From the NCBI GenBank assembly GCA_002746975.1, contig NVXE01000004.1, positions 8,187 to 72,186 on the forward strand: DNA of 64,000 nucleotides. Reading direction: 5' to 3'. The translations under genes were made by a program, and so were the position numbers. The first letter of the stretch is position 1, and each line of letters begins with the position of its first letter. The notes below the pieces were generated by a model. It saw only the letters and a list, made by a program, of their open reading frames with translations. It did no database searches and had not been told where the DNA came from. Shown in pieces: positions 17,079-25,475 of this stretch. This stretch comes from Bacteroidota bacterium. Lineage in GTDB: Bacteria > Bacteroidota > Bacteroidia > Flavobacteriales_D > Sanyastnellaceae.

Positions 17079-18869
17079 CTAATCTAACTTTAGAATAGCG
17101 AGGAATGCTGATTGCGGGACCTCAACGGTACCAATTTGGCGCATACGTTTTTTACCTTTTTTCTGCTTTTCGAGAAGCTTTCTCTTTCGAGTGATGTCTC
17201 CTCCGTAACATTTGGCGGTAACGTCTTTACGAACGGCGCTTATCGTTTCGCGTGCGATAATTTTAGCCCCGATTGCAGCCTGTAGGGCTACCATAAATTG
17301 TTGGCGCGGGATAAGTTCCTTAAGCTTGAGACAGATACGTTTCCCGAAGTCATGTGCGTGATCTCTATGTATAAGGGCAGAGAGAGCATCTACTTGGTCT
17401 CCGTTGAGAAGAATGTCGAGTTTTACGAGGTCAGACTCTTTATATCCGTCGGGGAAGTAGTCGAAAGAAGCATAACCCCTGGAGATACTTTTGAGTTTGT
17501 CATAGAAATCAAAAACGATTTCACCGAGAGGCATACTGAAAGTTAACTCAACACGGTCCGCAGTTAGGTAAACCTGACTCACAAGCTCCCCACGTTTCTG
17601 TATGCAAAGGCTCATAACGGGGCCGATGTAATCGGATTTAGTAATGATTTGGGCTTTAATAAACGGCTCTTCAACCATTACCAAACCTTTATTTTCCGGC
17701 AAATCCGAGGGATTGTTAATGACTTGGGTGATTCCGTTAGGGAGATGGGCTATGTAGCTCACGTTAGGTACAGTAGTAATTACTGTCATGTTAAACTCTC
17801 TTTCGAGTCTTTCCTGAACGATTTCCATGTGAAGCATTCCGAGGAATCCACAACGAAAACCAAACCCTAGAGCGGCTGATGATTCGGGTTCGAATACTAA
17901 AGAGGCGTCATTAAGTTGAAGCTTTTCCATTGAAAACCTAAGCTCTTCGTAGTCCTCAGTATCGACAGGATAAAGTCCTGAGAAAACCATGGGTTTTACA
18001 TCCTCAAAGCCTGTTACGGCTTCCGTACAAGAGTTTTCCACTGTTGTTAACGTGTCTCCCACTTTAACTTCCTTAGCGTCTTTAATTCCAGAAATAATAT
18101 ATCCGACATCTCCGGCAGCAAGGGTGTTTTTAGGGATTAAATCGAGACCTAAAACTCCTATTTCGTCAGCGATATATTCTTTATCTGTAGAGAGTAGTTT
18201 TACCTTGTCTCTTCGATTAAGAGTTCCGTTATTTACTCTGAAATAAGCGATAATTCCACGAAAGCTGTTAAACACAGAATCGAAAATCATAGCTTGAAAT
18301 GGAGCGTCGATATCTCCCTTAGGAGAAGGCACTCTTTCAACAACGGCTTTCAAAATCGCTTCTACTCCTAATCCAGACTTTCCCGAAGCGGGAATGATGT
18401 CAGACTCTTCGCAACCGATAAGGTCTATGATCTGATCGCCCACAACTTCCGGGTCTGCAGAATCGAGATCCATTTTGTTGAGAACGGGAATGATTTCGAG
18501 GTCGTGCTCTAGTGCGAGATAGAGGTTAGAAATGGTTTGGGCTTCAATACCCTGAGTTGCATCCACAATCAACAAAGCTCCTTCACAAGCGGCAATGGAA
18601 CGACTCACTTCGTACGAAAAGTCAACGTGACCAGGAGTGTCAATCAGATTCAAAATGTACTGCTCACCATCTGTGTGAGTGTAAGTCATTTGAATAGCGT
18701 GACTTTTAATAGTGATACCACGCTCACGCTCAAGATCCATATCATCAAGGGTTTGTTCCTGAAGCTGGCGTTCAGTGATAGTGCCAGTTTCCTGTAGGAG
18801 TCTGTCCGCTAGAGTACTCTTCCCATGATCAATATGGGCGATAATACAGAAGTTTCTAATGCGTTTCAT
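17079..18869 (-). CDS. lepA: Elongation factor 4 (back-translocase)
   Basis: This is a membrane-associated GTPase acting on ribosomes under ionic stress or during initiation. The 596-residue protein starts [19 protein letters not shown] with the G1 motif near residues 11-18, then DTPGHVDF (G3) and NKMDLDSAD (G4). It has the LepA-specific C-terminal domain ending near [24 protein letters not shown] nine codons upstream is possible, but the family N-terminus matches the ATG at 18869. A TATTTTTG box lies 39-46 bases upstream of the ATG. Confidence 0.97.
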   Translation of the reverse strand: MKRIRNFCIIAHIDHGKSTLADRLLQETGTITERQLQEQTLDDMDLERERGITIKSHAIQMTYTHTDGEQYILNLIDTPGHVDFSYEVSRSIAACEGALLIVDATQGIEAQTISNLYLALEHDLEIIPVLNKMDLDSADPEVVGDQIIDLIGCEESDIIPASGKSGLGVEAILKAVVERVPSPKGDIDAPFQAMIFDSVFNSFRGIIAYFRVNNGTLNRRDKVKLLSTDKEYIADEIGVLGLDLIPKNTLAAGDVGYIISGIKDAKEVKVGDTLTTVENSCTEAVTGFEDVKPMVFSGLYPVDTEDYEELRFSMEKLQLNDASLVFEPESSAALGFGFRCGFLGMLHMEIVQERLEREFNMTVITTVPNVSYIAHLPNGITQVINNPSDLPENKGLVMVEEPFIKAQIITKSDYIGPVMSLCIQKRGELVSQVYLTADRVELTFSMPLGEIVFDFYDKLKSISRGYASFDYFPDGYKESDLVKLDILLNGDQVDALSALIHRDHAHDFGKRICLKLKELIPRQQFMVALQAAIGAKIIARETISAVRKDVTAKCYGGDITRKRKLLEKQKKGKKRMRQIGTVEVPQSAFLAILKLD

Positions 18870-18907
18870 GAAAGGTTTTGTCAACGTCGAAAACACCCGA
18901 CGAAGCG

Positions 18908-18915
18908 CAAAAATA
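18908..18915 (-). promoter_or_regulatory. Putative -7 box of lepA
   Basis: TATTTTTG on the minus strand fully matches TAnnTTTG. The predicted start point is near 18903, giving a leader of about 34 bases before the ATG at 18869 and also allowing the GTG at 18896. It is divergent to the promoter region of the T9SS gene at 19001. Confidence 0.6.
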
Positions 18916-19000
18916 AGCCGTTATTCGGCGCATTCAACTTATTTGTTTTATACAGTACGCTCAAGTCGTATATTTACCCTCATTAAACGTGTGATTTACT

Positions 19001-22000
19001 ATGATTCGATTTCTGCAGAAAACATTAATTCTTTGCTTTATTTTCTTTGCTACCGATTTTAACGGACTAGCACAGAATGAAGAAGAGTATTCTACAATAC
19101 AGAGTGCTGAAAAAATTATCGACTCTTATGGAGGGATGGAGCATGCTGTTATTCACATGACTCGCGATGAGTGGGAAGTAGTTAGAGCTTGGGAAGGTTT
19201 TGATGAGGCTGCTTACCTTGAAGCATTACACAAATTCAAAGCGTCTTACGCAGAGAAGAGAGAGAAATTAAAGATTGCAAGACAATCAAAAGTTCTAGAT
19301 AACCACTGTGGTTGTTGGATTGAGCCTGATGCAACATACACCACATTAGTACCACCTCCAGGACTGGGAGGATTACAACCTGGAGAAGAGCAGTGGGCTA
19401 ACCAAGGAGGTGCAGGATGGGACGTAGATTGTTCTTCTGCTGCAATTCAACTACCAGGTTGGACTTTCGAGCTATACGGGGACGTTTATACAGAGTTCTA
19501 TATCAATTCTAAGGGTATGATTTCTTTCGGAGGAGATGTAATTGACTGGACCCCTACGAAATTTCCCGAAGCTGAGTATAACCAAATAACTGGTTACTGG
19601 CAGGATACAGATAACCGTTCTGTAGGTCAAATCATGTACAAGGTTACTCCAGACGCTGTGTATGTAAACTATGTTGAAGTAGGTTACTATAATAACCACG
19701 ATGACTTAACGAATAATTATCAGATCATAATCACCCCTAACGACGGTATTATCGGGGACGGAAATAACGCACAAGTCTGCTATTTAGACATGAACTGGGC
19801 ACACGGAGATATAGGTGGCGGTGGCGGATGTTGTGGACCAGACCCAGGAGTTACAGGAGCTGACCAAGCGTCAACAGCAGCTGTAGGGCCTCACGTTCAA
19901 TTCGGAAGGTTTAACCTTCTCGACGACACTTATAATGGACCTTACGGTATAGGCCCTGGGGGAGATGATGGAATTAACTGGCTTGATTACAAGTTCTTCG
20001 ATCTAAATACGGCGGTTTCATCTACAAACCTTCCACCTGTTCCTACTGAGAACTTGGGTTGTGATACGATTACAATTTGCTTAGGCCAAACCTATGATGT
20101 TAGCGTAAATTTCCTCGGTCCAGAGCCAGGTCAATCAGTTACTCTTGACGTTACACAAAACTTTATCGGAGGAAATACCCTTACGGGATTTAGTGTAACA
20201 AACGGCGAAACGGCTAGTATTGCTGGAGTATTTAATGGTAACGTTGCTGGAATTAACACGATAGATATTGTTGCAGTAGATGACGGAACCCCTTCGTCCT
20301 CGACTTCAGTATCTATGGTAATTCAAGTTCTAGACGTAGCTCTTCCAGAGTTAACAATTGAGGGTAACCTCGCTATTTGCGCAGGAGCGGTAACAGTAAT
20401 TACTGCTATTGGCGACTTTGATGACTTCTCTTGGAACTTGAGCAGTCAGTTCACAAATGGTAATGTAGCTAACATACCTTTTGGAGGCACGATGGTTGTA
20501 ACAGGAATTCTCGATATAGGTTGTCAGGTATCGACATCATTCTTTATAGATCAATCCCCTTACTATTTACCAGACATCTCAACTGACCCTAACCCTTTAG
20601 TGATTTGTTCTGACGATTCAGCTTATGTTCTTGTGCTTGATCCGACTGATATTTATGTCGGTTATACCTGGGAGCCTAACTGGAACGGATTAGGTGGAGA
20701 AGTGTACATGGTGGGCTCTGATTCATCAGAGGCTTGGCTAGCTCCAGGTATGTATAGATTAGAGGTAGAAGATTCGAATGGTTGTTTCGGTCAGCGTGTA
20801 TTCCAAGTTAATGGAGTAGATGCAGATATTCCCGATATGACTATTCCCCCAATGTGTACAGGTCTAGATACCGTTTCTTTTGAGGGCGGATTTGCGAGTA
20901 CTGATGAAGGTGACTTAAACATTTACCTTATCACGTCAGACAATTCAGGATGGGGAGGAAGCTTTATTAATGTTAGCGTTAACGGCGTAGTGGTTTCTAC
21001 CTTAACGTTAACAAACAGTACTTTCGACACATTTTCTGTCCCGATAGCCTTTGGAGATAATATTGAGGTTGAATATATCTCGGCAAATGTAAATAACGAT
21101 ATTAACAATTCGATTCAGATTTACAACTGTAGTAATAGCGCGAACCAAACCTTGATAGACAACGTCACTCCAGGAATACTATACTCATCCGTAGCTCTTT
21201 GTGAAACACAAGCAGCTCTAGGTCTTTGGGAAGAAACGAGTGGTCCAGGAACATCTTGGTTCGAAATAGATTCTCAGTATAACACTCTTTGGGCTCCCAC
21301 AGAGTATGGTATGTACGAGCTTTGTTTTTACGAAGAGAGCTGTAATATTCCTTACTGTTATGATGTAGAGGTAACAATTCCACCTACGATTAACCTTAAC
21401 GAGGACGTTGCATTTCTGTGCAACGGACAAGACTTGGATCTTTTCGCAGAGGTTACTGATTTGGCAGGATCAGCTACCATAAACTGGCCTTACCCAGGAA
21501 CTGACGATGTTCTGAATAACCAATACGATTATACGGAATACACAGAGGCGATAATTGTGGTATCAATAGAGAACGGATGTGGTTCAGACGAAGCTCAAGT
21601 AGAGGTGACAGCTCAATTCGAGCCGAATATTGATAGCATGTTCCTATGTGATGAAAATGACTCAATTATAATAGACCCTATTGCCGGAGATCAGAATGCG
21701 GGAATGAACTATGAGTGGACTTGGAATGGCGCCAGTATAGCGGGTGATGATGAGTTGACGGTTAATGCAACAGGATCTTACTGCGTTACAGTAACTAATG
21801 AGTGTTTCCCTAACGGTAATACTGATTGTGGTTTTGTAGATATTGTAAGCCAAATCGAAGGCGTCTTCGCAGCCGAAGCAGGTGGTGTTGTTAGCGATTG
21901 TGATGGACTGGGTATTGACGCAGGAGAAACAACAACAATTGACCTTAGCTTACCTAACGATCAATACACAGCTACATGGCCTGACGGCTCAACCGGTATG

Positions 22001-22747
22001 AGCTGGACTATACCAGAGGATCTCCAGGCGACAGACGCTCAGGGTAATCTTTTATTCGATGAAGAAGGCAACCCTATTTGGGCGTATAATGGATCACAGG
22101 TCTGTGTTGAGGTTGCTGATCCTTACGGGTGTGGTGTAACAGAACATTGTGTGTTTTTGTTTATCGGACAACAGCCTACTATTAACCCTGATGTAAATGG
22201 TATTCCTGAAGCTCAGTTAGATGATATCTTGACAATGTGTCCTGAAATTCCTTATGTGTTTGATTTGAACGCAATACAGCCAGGACCTACTTACAACGAT
22301 ATTTCTTGGAGTACTGTTTGTAATGGAGAATACATTTACTTTGGCTCAGAAGAGATTGTGACTTTAACCAGCTGGCAGTTCCCAGAGGCATGTTGGGGAC
22401 AAGTACTCACTTTGCAGGGGTCTTTAGCAAATCCTTGTGCTCCTGGTGGATTGCAATGGGAGTTAGATATTGAAGTTGATTACTGCGAAATTACTATTCC
22501 TAATGTATTTACTCCAAGGAACGCAGATACCATGAATCAGAGTTTCTATATTGAAGGATTAGAGAACTATACAGGCGTTCAAGTTAGAATTTTTGATAGA
22601 TGGGGTAACCTAGTTTACTCAAACGACAACTATACGAACATAACAGACGCTTGGTATGGTGATGACTCAGCAGATGGAACATATTGGTTCACTCTACGTT
22701 TACCAAACGGCTTTGACCATCAAGGCCCCGTTTCTATTTTCCGATAG
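19001..22747 (+). CDS. Large secreted protein with T9SS type B (gliding-type) sorting domain
   Basis: The 1248-residue product has a signal peptide ending near GLAQ (residue 24). Its first segment (residues 25-110) is helical. A beta-rich WxTF-type segment follows (about 110-340) with FELYGDVYTEFYINSKGMISFGG, which resembles nidogen-like or fibre-knob surface modules. Several Ig/PKD-like repeats follow, each with paired cysteines (about 350-1130). The last 90 residues, with IPNVFTPRNAD, VRIFDRWGNLVYS and DGTYWFTLRLPNG, are the CHU_C/type B sorting domain used by the type IX system. It should be exported to the cell surface or medium and may serve in adhesion or gliding. A TATATTTA box at 18969 suggests a short leader. 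Confidence 0.88.
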   Translation: MIRFLQKTLILCFIFFATDFNGLAQNEEEYSTIQSAEKIIDSYGGMEHAVIHMTRDEWEVVRAWEGFDEAAYLEALHKFKASYAEKREKLKIARQSKVLDNHCGCWIEPDATYTTLVPPPGLGGLQPGEEQWANQGGAGWDVDCSSAAIQLPGWTFELYGDVYTEFYINSKGMISFGGDVIDWTPTKFPEAEYNQITGYWQDTDNRSVGQIMYKVTPDAVYVNYVEVGYYNNHDDLTNNYQIIITPNDGIIGDGNNAQVCYLDMNWAHGDIGGGGGCCGPDPGVTGADQASTAAVGPHVQFGRFNLLDDTYNGPYGIGPGGDDGINWLDYKFFDLNTAVSSTNLPPVPTENLGCDTITICLGQTYDVSVNFLGPEPGQSVTLDVTQNFIGGNTLTGFSVTNGETASIAGVFNGNVAGINTIDIVAVDDGTPSSSTSVSMVIQVLDVALPELTIEGNLAICAGAVTVITAIGDFDDFSWNLSSQFTNGNVANIPFGGTMVVTGILDIGCQVSTSFFIDQSPYYLPDISTDPNPLVICSDDSAYVLVLDPTDIYVGYTWEPNWNGLGGEVYMVGSDSSEAWLAPGMYRLEVEDSNGCFGQRVFQVNGVDADIPDMTIPPMCTGLDTVSFEGGFASTDEGDLNIYLITSDNSGWGGSFINVSVNGVVVSTLTLTNSTFDTFSVPIAFGDNIEVEYISANVNNDINNSIQIYNCSNSANQTLIDNVTPGILYSSVALCETQAALGLWEETSGPGTSWFEIDSQYNTLWAPTEYGMYELCFYEESCNIPYCYDVEVTIPPTINLNEDVAFLCNGQDLDLFAEVTDLAGSATINWPYPGTDDVLNNQYDYTEYTEAIIVVSIENGCGSDEAQVEVTAQFEPNIDSMFLCDENDSIIIDPIAGDQNAGMNYEWTWNGASIAGDDELTVNATGSYCVTVTNECFPNGNTDCGFVDIVSQIEGVFAAEAGGVVSDCDGLGIDAGETTTIDLSLPNDQYTATWPDGSTGMSWTIPEDLQATDAQGNLLFDEEGNPIWAYNGSQVCVEVADPYGCGVTEHCVFLFIGQQPTINPDVNGIPEAQLDDILTMCPEIPYVFDLNAIQPGPTYNDISWSTVCNGEYIYFGSEEIVTLTSWQFPEACWGQVLTLQGSLANPCAPGGLQWELDIEVDYCEITIPNVFTPRNADTMNQSFYIEGLENYTGVQVRIFDRWGNLVYSNDNYTNITDAWYGDDSADGTYWFTLRLPNGFDHQGPVSIFR

Positions 22748-22772
22748 TTAGTTAGTGGAAAATTACTGAGAT

Positions 22773-24149
22773 TTGGCAAAAGCACGCACCCGCTATATAT
22801 GTACGGACTGCGGTACTTCTTCAGCCCAATGGGTGGGAAAGTGTCCAGGGTGTAAGGAGTGGAACACCCTAATTGAAGAGACTGTAACAGACTCTGGAAA
22901 GCGAGCTCATAGATATTCTAACACGTCATCGCAAGGAGGAGTATTAAGTCCTAAAGTAAGGCCGTTAGCTGATGTCAGTATAGAGAAAGTGGTAAGGCTT
23001 TCGTCGGGAGAAAGTGAGCTAGACAGAGTTTTAGGAGGCGGAGTAGTACCTGGTTCGTTAATTCTATTAGGAGGTGAGCCCGGGATAGGAAAATCGACAT
23101 TGATGCTTCAGGTAGCGATGATGGTAAGTGGTTCGGACTCGAAAGTCCTGTATGTAAGCGGAGAGGAAAGCCCCGAACAGGTTAGAATGAGGGCGCAGCG
23201 CATAGGTAAGGTCCCCCCCTCGCTTATGGTGTTGCCTGAAACGAGGGTGCCGTTAGTTTTAAACGCCCTTAAAGACGATCAGTTTTCGTTACTTGTCATT
23301 GATTCAGTCCAAACCCTAGATCAACCCGAAATCGATGGTGTACCCGGCTCCGTATCTCAAATTAGGGAATCTGTTGCCGCTATTACATCCTATGCGAAAT
23401 CATGTGGTTTGCCTGTATTTTTAGTAGGTCATATCACCAAAGAGGGTTCACTCGCGGGACCTAAAGTTCTAGAGCACATGGTTGATGTCGTTCTTCAGTT
23501 CGAGGGAGATCGAAATCACGCATATAGGATGCTTAGAGCAGCAAAAAATCGCTTCGGCACGACTTCTGAGCTGGGGATTTACGAAATGATGGGCGATGGG
23601 CTTCGGGCTGTAGAAAATCCGAGCGAAGTTTTACTCGGAGAGGCGGGGGATGCGTCGAGTGGGTCGGCAATATCGGTGGCTCTAGAGGGAGCACGACCAC
23701 TTTTAGTAGAAATGCAAGCTCTTGTTAGCACGGCCGTATATGGAACGCCCCAACGGTCTGGAACGGGGTTCGATCTGAGACGATTAAATATGCTTTTAGC
23801 GGTTTTAGAAAAGAGGTGTGGGTTTAAGCTCGGATCGTTCGATGTTTTCTTGAATTTAGCTGGGGGGCTTAAAATAAAAGACCCCGCAAATGACCTTGCG
23901 GTTGTGGCTGCAATTTTATCATCGAGTTTGGACTTACCTCTAGATAGAGACACTTGCTTTGCCGGAGAAGTGGGGCTTAGTGGAGAAATTAGACCCGTAG
24001 CTAGGCTCGAAGAGAGGATGTCTGAAGCGGTAAGGCTCGGGATGAAAAGGATGCTTATAAGCGGACACGGAAAAACGCCACCTATTCCTAAAGGACTGAA
24101 GCTTGTGGCAGTGAAGCGCGTTTCAGATATTCAGAGAGTGATTTTTTAA
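22773..24149 (+). CDS. radA: DNA repair protein RadA
   Basis: RadA is a RecA-like helicase that drives branch migration in recombination. The 458-residue protein opens with the zinc finger CTDCGTSSAQWVGKCPGC (Cys10, 13, 24, 27) and has Walker A GGEPGIGKST near 95-104. The RadA-specific KNRFG motif is in AAKNRFGTTSELG near 254, and a Lon-protease-like C-terminal domain starts near 290. The start is a TTG at 22773; no ATG or GTG lies near enough to keep the zinc finger, so TTG is accepted. It converges with rsmI. Confidence 0.96.
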   Translation: MAKARTRYICTDCGTSSAQWVGKCPGCKEWNTLIEETVTDSGKRAHRYSNTSSQGGVLSPKVRPLADVSIEKVVRLSSGESELDRVLGGGVVPGSLILLGGEPGIGKSTLMLQVAMMVSGSDSKVLYVSGEESPEQVRMRAQRIGKVPPSLMVLPETRVPLVLNALKDDQFSLLVIDSVQTLDQPEIDGVPGSVSQIRESVAAITSYAKSCGLPVFLVGHITKEGSLAGPKVLEHMVDVVLQFEGDRNHAYRMLRAAKNRFGTTSELGIYEMMGDGLRAVENPSEVLLGEAGDASSGSAISVALEGARPLLVEMQALVSTAVYGTPQRSGTGFDLRRLNMLLAVLEKRCGFKLGSFDVFLNLAGGLKIKDPANDLAVVAAILSSSLDLPLDRDTCFAGEVGLSGEIRPVARLEERMSEAVRLGMKRMLISGHGKTPPIPKGLKLVAVKRVSDIQRVIF

Positions 24150-24157
24150 GAAATCCT

Positions 24158-24835
24158 TTATGCGACTCCTTCAAGTACTACTACGAACTCACCCCTAGGT
24201 GCCTTTTCTTGAAAATGTATGAGTGTTTCGGAAACCGTACCTCGTATCGTTTCTTCATGTAGTTTCGAGATCTCACGACAAAGCACTATCCTTCGGTTAG
24301 AACACTCATATTTAATGAGCTCTTCGAGCAACTTAATAATTCTGTGTGGGCTTTCATAAAGGACCACTGTGCGAGATTCTTCAACGAGAGATTGTAAACG
24401 TTTTTGGCGTCCTTTCTTATGAGGTAAAAACCCCTCGAAAACGAATCTATCACAAGGCAGTCCTGAGACTACTAAAGCTGGCACGAAAGCTGTTGCCCCA
24501 GGTAAGCACATCACCTCTACTCCAGCATCTACGCAAGCACGAACAAGTAAAAATCCAGGATCCGATATCGCTGGAGTTCCAGCATCGGAGCAAAGCGCAT
24601 AGTTCATTCCAGACTTGAGCTGATCGACAATAGCATTTACGGCTCGGTGCTCGTTGTGAAGGTGGAAAGCTCGAAGAGGTCTATCTATGGAGTAATGACG
24701 TAGTAAATTCCCCGTAGTTCTAGTATCCTCGGCCAAAATAAGATCGGCTGCCTTTAATACCTCAATCGCTCTTTCGGTGATGTCTTTTAAATTTCCGATA
24801 GGAGTAGGTACGACATCTAAACGTCCGAAATTCAT
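24158..24835 (-). CDS. rsmI: 16S rRNA (cytidine1402-2'-O)-methyltransferase
   Basis: This SAM-dependent enzyme methylates the ribose of C1402 in the decoding centre. The 225-residue protein has the tetrapyrrole-methylase fold, with VVPTPIGNLKDITERA at residues 8-23, LAEDTRTTGNLLRHY near 34-48, SDAGTPAISDPGFLLVRAC near 83-101 and YESPHRI near 159. Length matches the shorter family members, which lack the C-terminal extension. Its ATG overlaps the upstream gene's stop by four bases (ATGA). Confidence 0.96.
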   Translation of the reverse strand: MNFGRLDVVPTPIGNLKDITERAIEVLKAADLILAEDTRTTGNLLRHYSIDRPLRAFHLHNEHRAVNAIVDQLKSGMNYALCSDAGTPAISDPGFLLVRACVDAGVEVMCLPGATAFVPALVVSGLPCDRFVFEGFLPHKKGRQKRLQSLVEESRTVVLYESPHRIIKLLEELIKYECSNRRIVLCREISKLHEETIRGTVSETLIHFQEKAPRGEFVVVLEGVA

Positions 24836-25422
24836 GATGCGAATCTTCTTGAAATCCTCTTTTCAAATGCCTTTATAGCGGAGTCGATTTCGGGTTTAGT
24901 ACCAGAAGTTTTTAAGCCAGAATTAAACATAGAAACGGCTTCGTTTAAACTAGAACACGCGTCAATAGAATCGAGCATATCATTGAATTTTACGTCATTG
25001 TTTGAAAACAAAGTAGAAGTAAAATTCGCTCTATCTAAGATAGTTAATCCCTCTCCAACATAAGAAAGAGGAAGCGACTGCAAGCTCTCGGCAAGTGTCT
25101 TTGCACGCACTTTTGACTTAGTTACTTCAGTGGGTTGTTCAGGAATGATTGGGTCGACTTCTGCAATCACTTCTGCAATAGAATCGATGAGATTTGTTTG
25201 GGATAAAGCATAGGCATTTATCAAACCTTCCTCCCCTCCATTTTGAATCCTATTTTCAAATGCTTTATACCTGAGAATAGTTAAGCGTTCGTGAAGCTCT
25301 CGTGACTGAGTCTGTAACAAATCTACTCCACCCTTAGAAAGATTGCCAGCTTGCAATTCCTTCACGCCTTTTTGAAGAAGTGAAACTAAATCTTCTAGTG
25401 GTATGTGCTTTTCTTCAGCCAT
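24832..25422 (-). CDS. Conserved Bacteroidota protein of unknown function
   Basis: The 196-residue protein has no assigned function. Residues 1-70 are predicted coiled-coil helices (EDLVSLLQKGVKELQAGN). A linker follows, then a C-terminal helical segment with LAESLQSLPLSYVGEGLTI and DRANFTSTLFSNNDVKFND. The latter resembles a widespread Bacteroidota motif (LADRL...IG.NDRFLF...LF.GD...YN) found in uncharacterised proteins. The start MAEEKHIPLEDL is chosen because a TATCTTTG box overlaps the nine extra upstream codons. It is translationally coupled to rsmI through ATGA. Cytoplasmic, with no signal peptide. Confidence 0.75.
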   Translation of the reverse strand: MAEEKHIPLEDLVSLLQKGVKELQAGNLSKGGVDLLQTQSRELHERLTILRYKAFENRIQNGGEEGLINAYALSQTNLIDSIAEVIAEVDPIIPEQPTEVTKSKVRAKTLAESLQSLPLSYVGEGLTILDRANFTSTLFSNNDVKFNDMLDSIDACSSLNEAVSMFNSGLKTSGTKPEIDSAIKAFEKRISRRFAS

Positions 25423-25446
25423 TTTAATCAGCGTTCTTAAGATTAT

Positions 25447-25454
25447 CAAAGATA
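25447..25454 (-). promoter_or_regulatory. Promoter -7 box of the unknown gene-rsmI pair
   Basis: TATCTTTG on the minus strand fully matches TAnnTTTG. The start point is expected near 25442, giving a 20-base leader before the ATG at 25422. It excludes the upstream in-frame start at 25449, which lies within the box. Confidence 0.65.
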
Positions 25455-25475
25455 CACATCTCTATAGGTCGATTT

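Noticed and set aside
17055-17080. A small AGGC/GCCT hairpin between rlmN and lepA as a bidirectional terminator
   Set aside because: The stem is only about four base pairs with no proper T-run.
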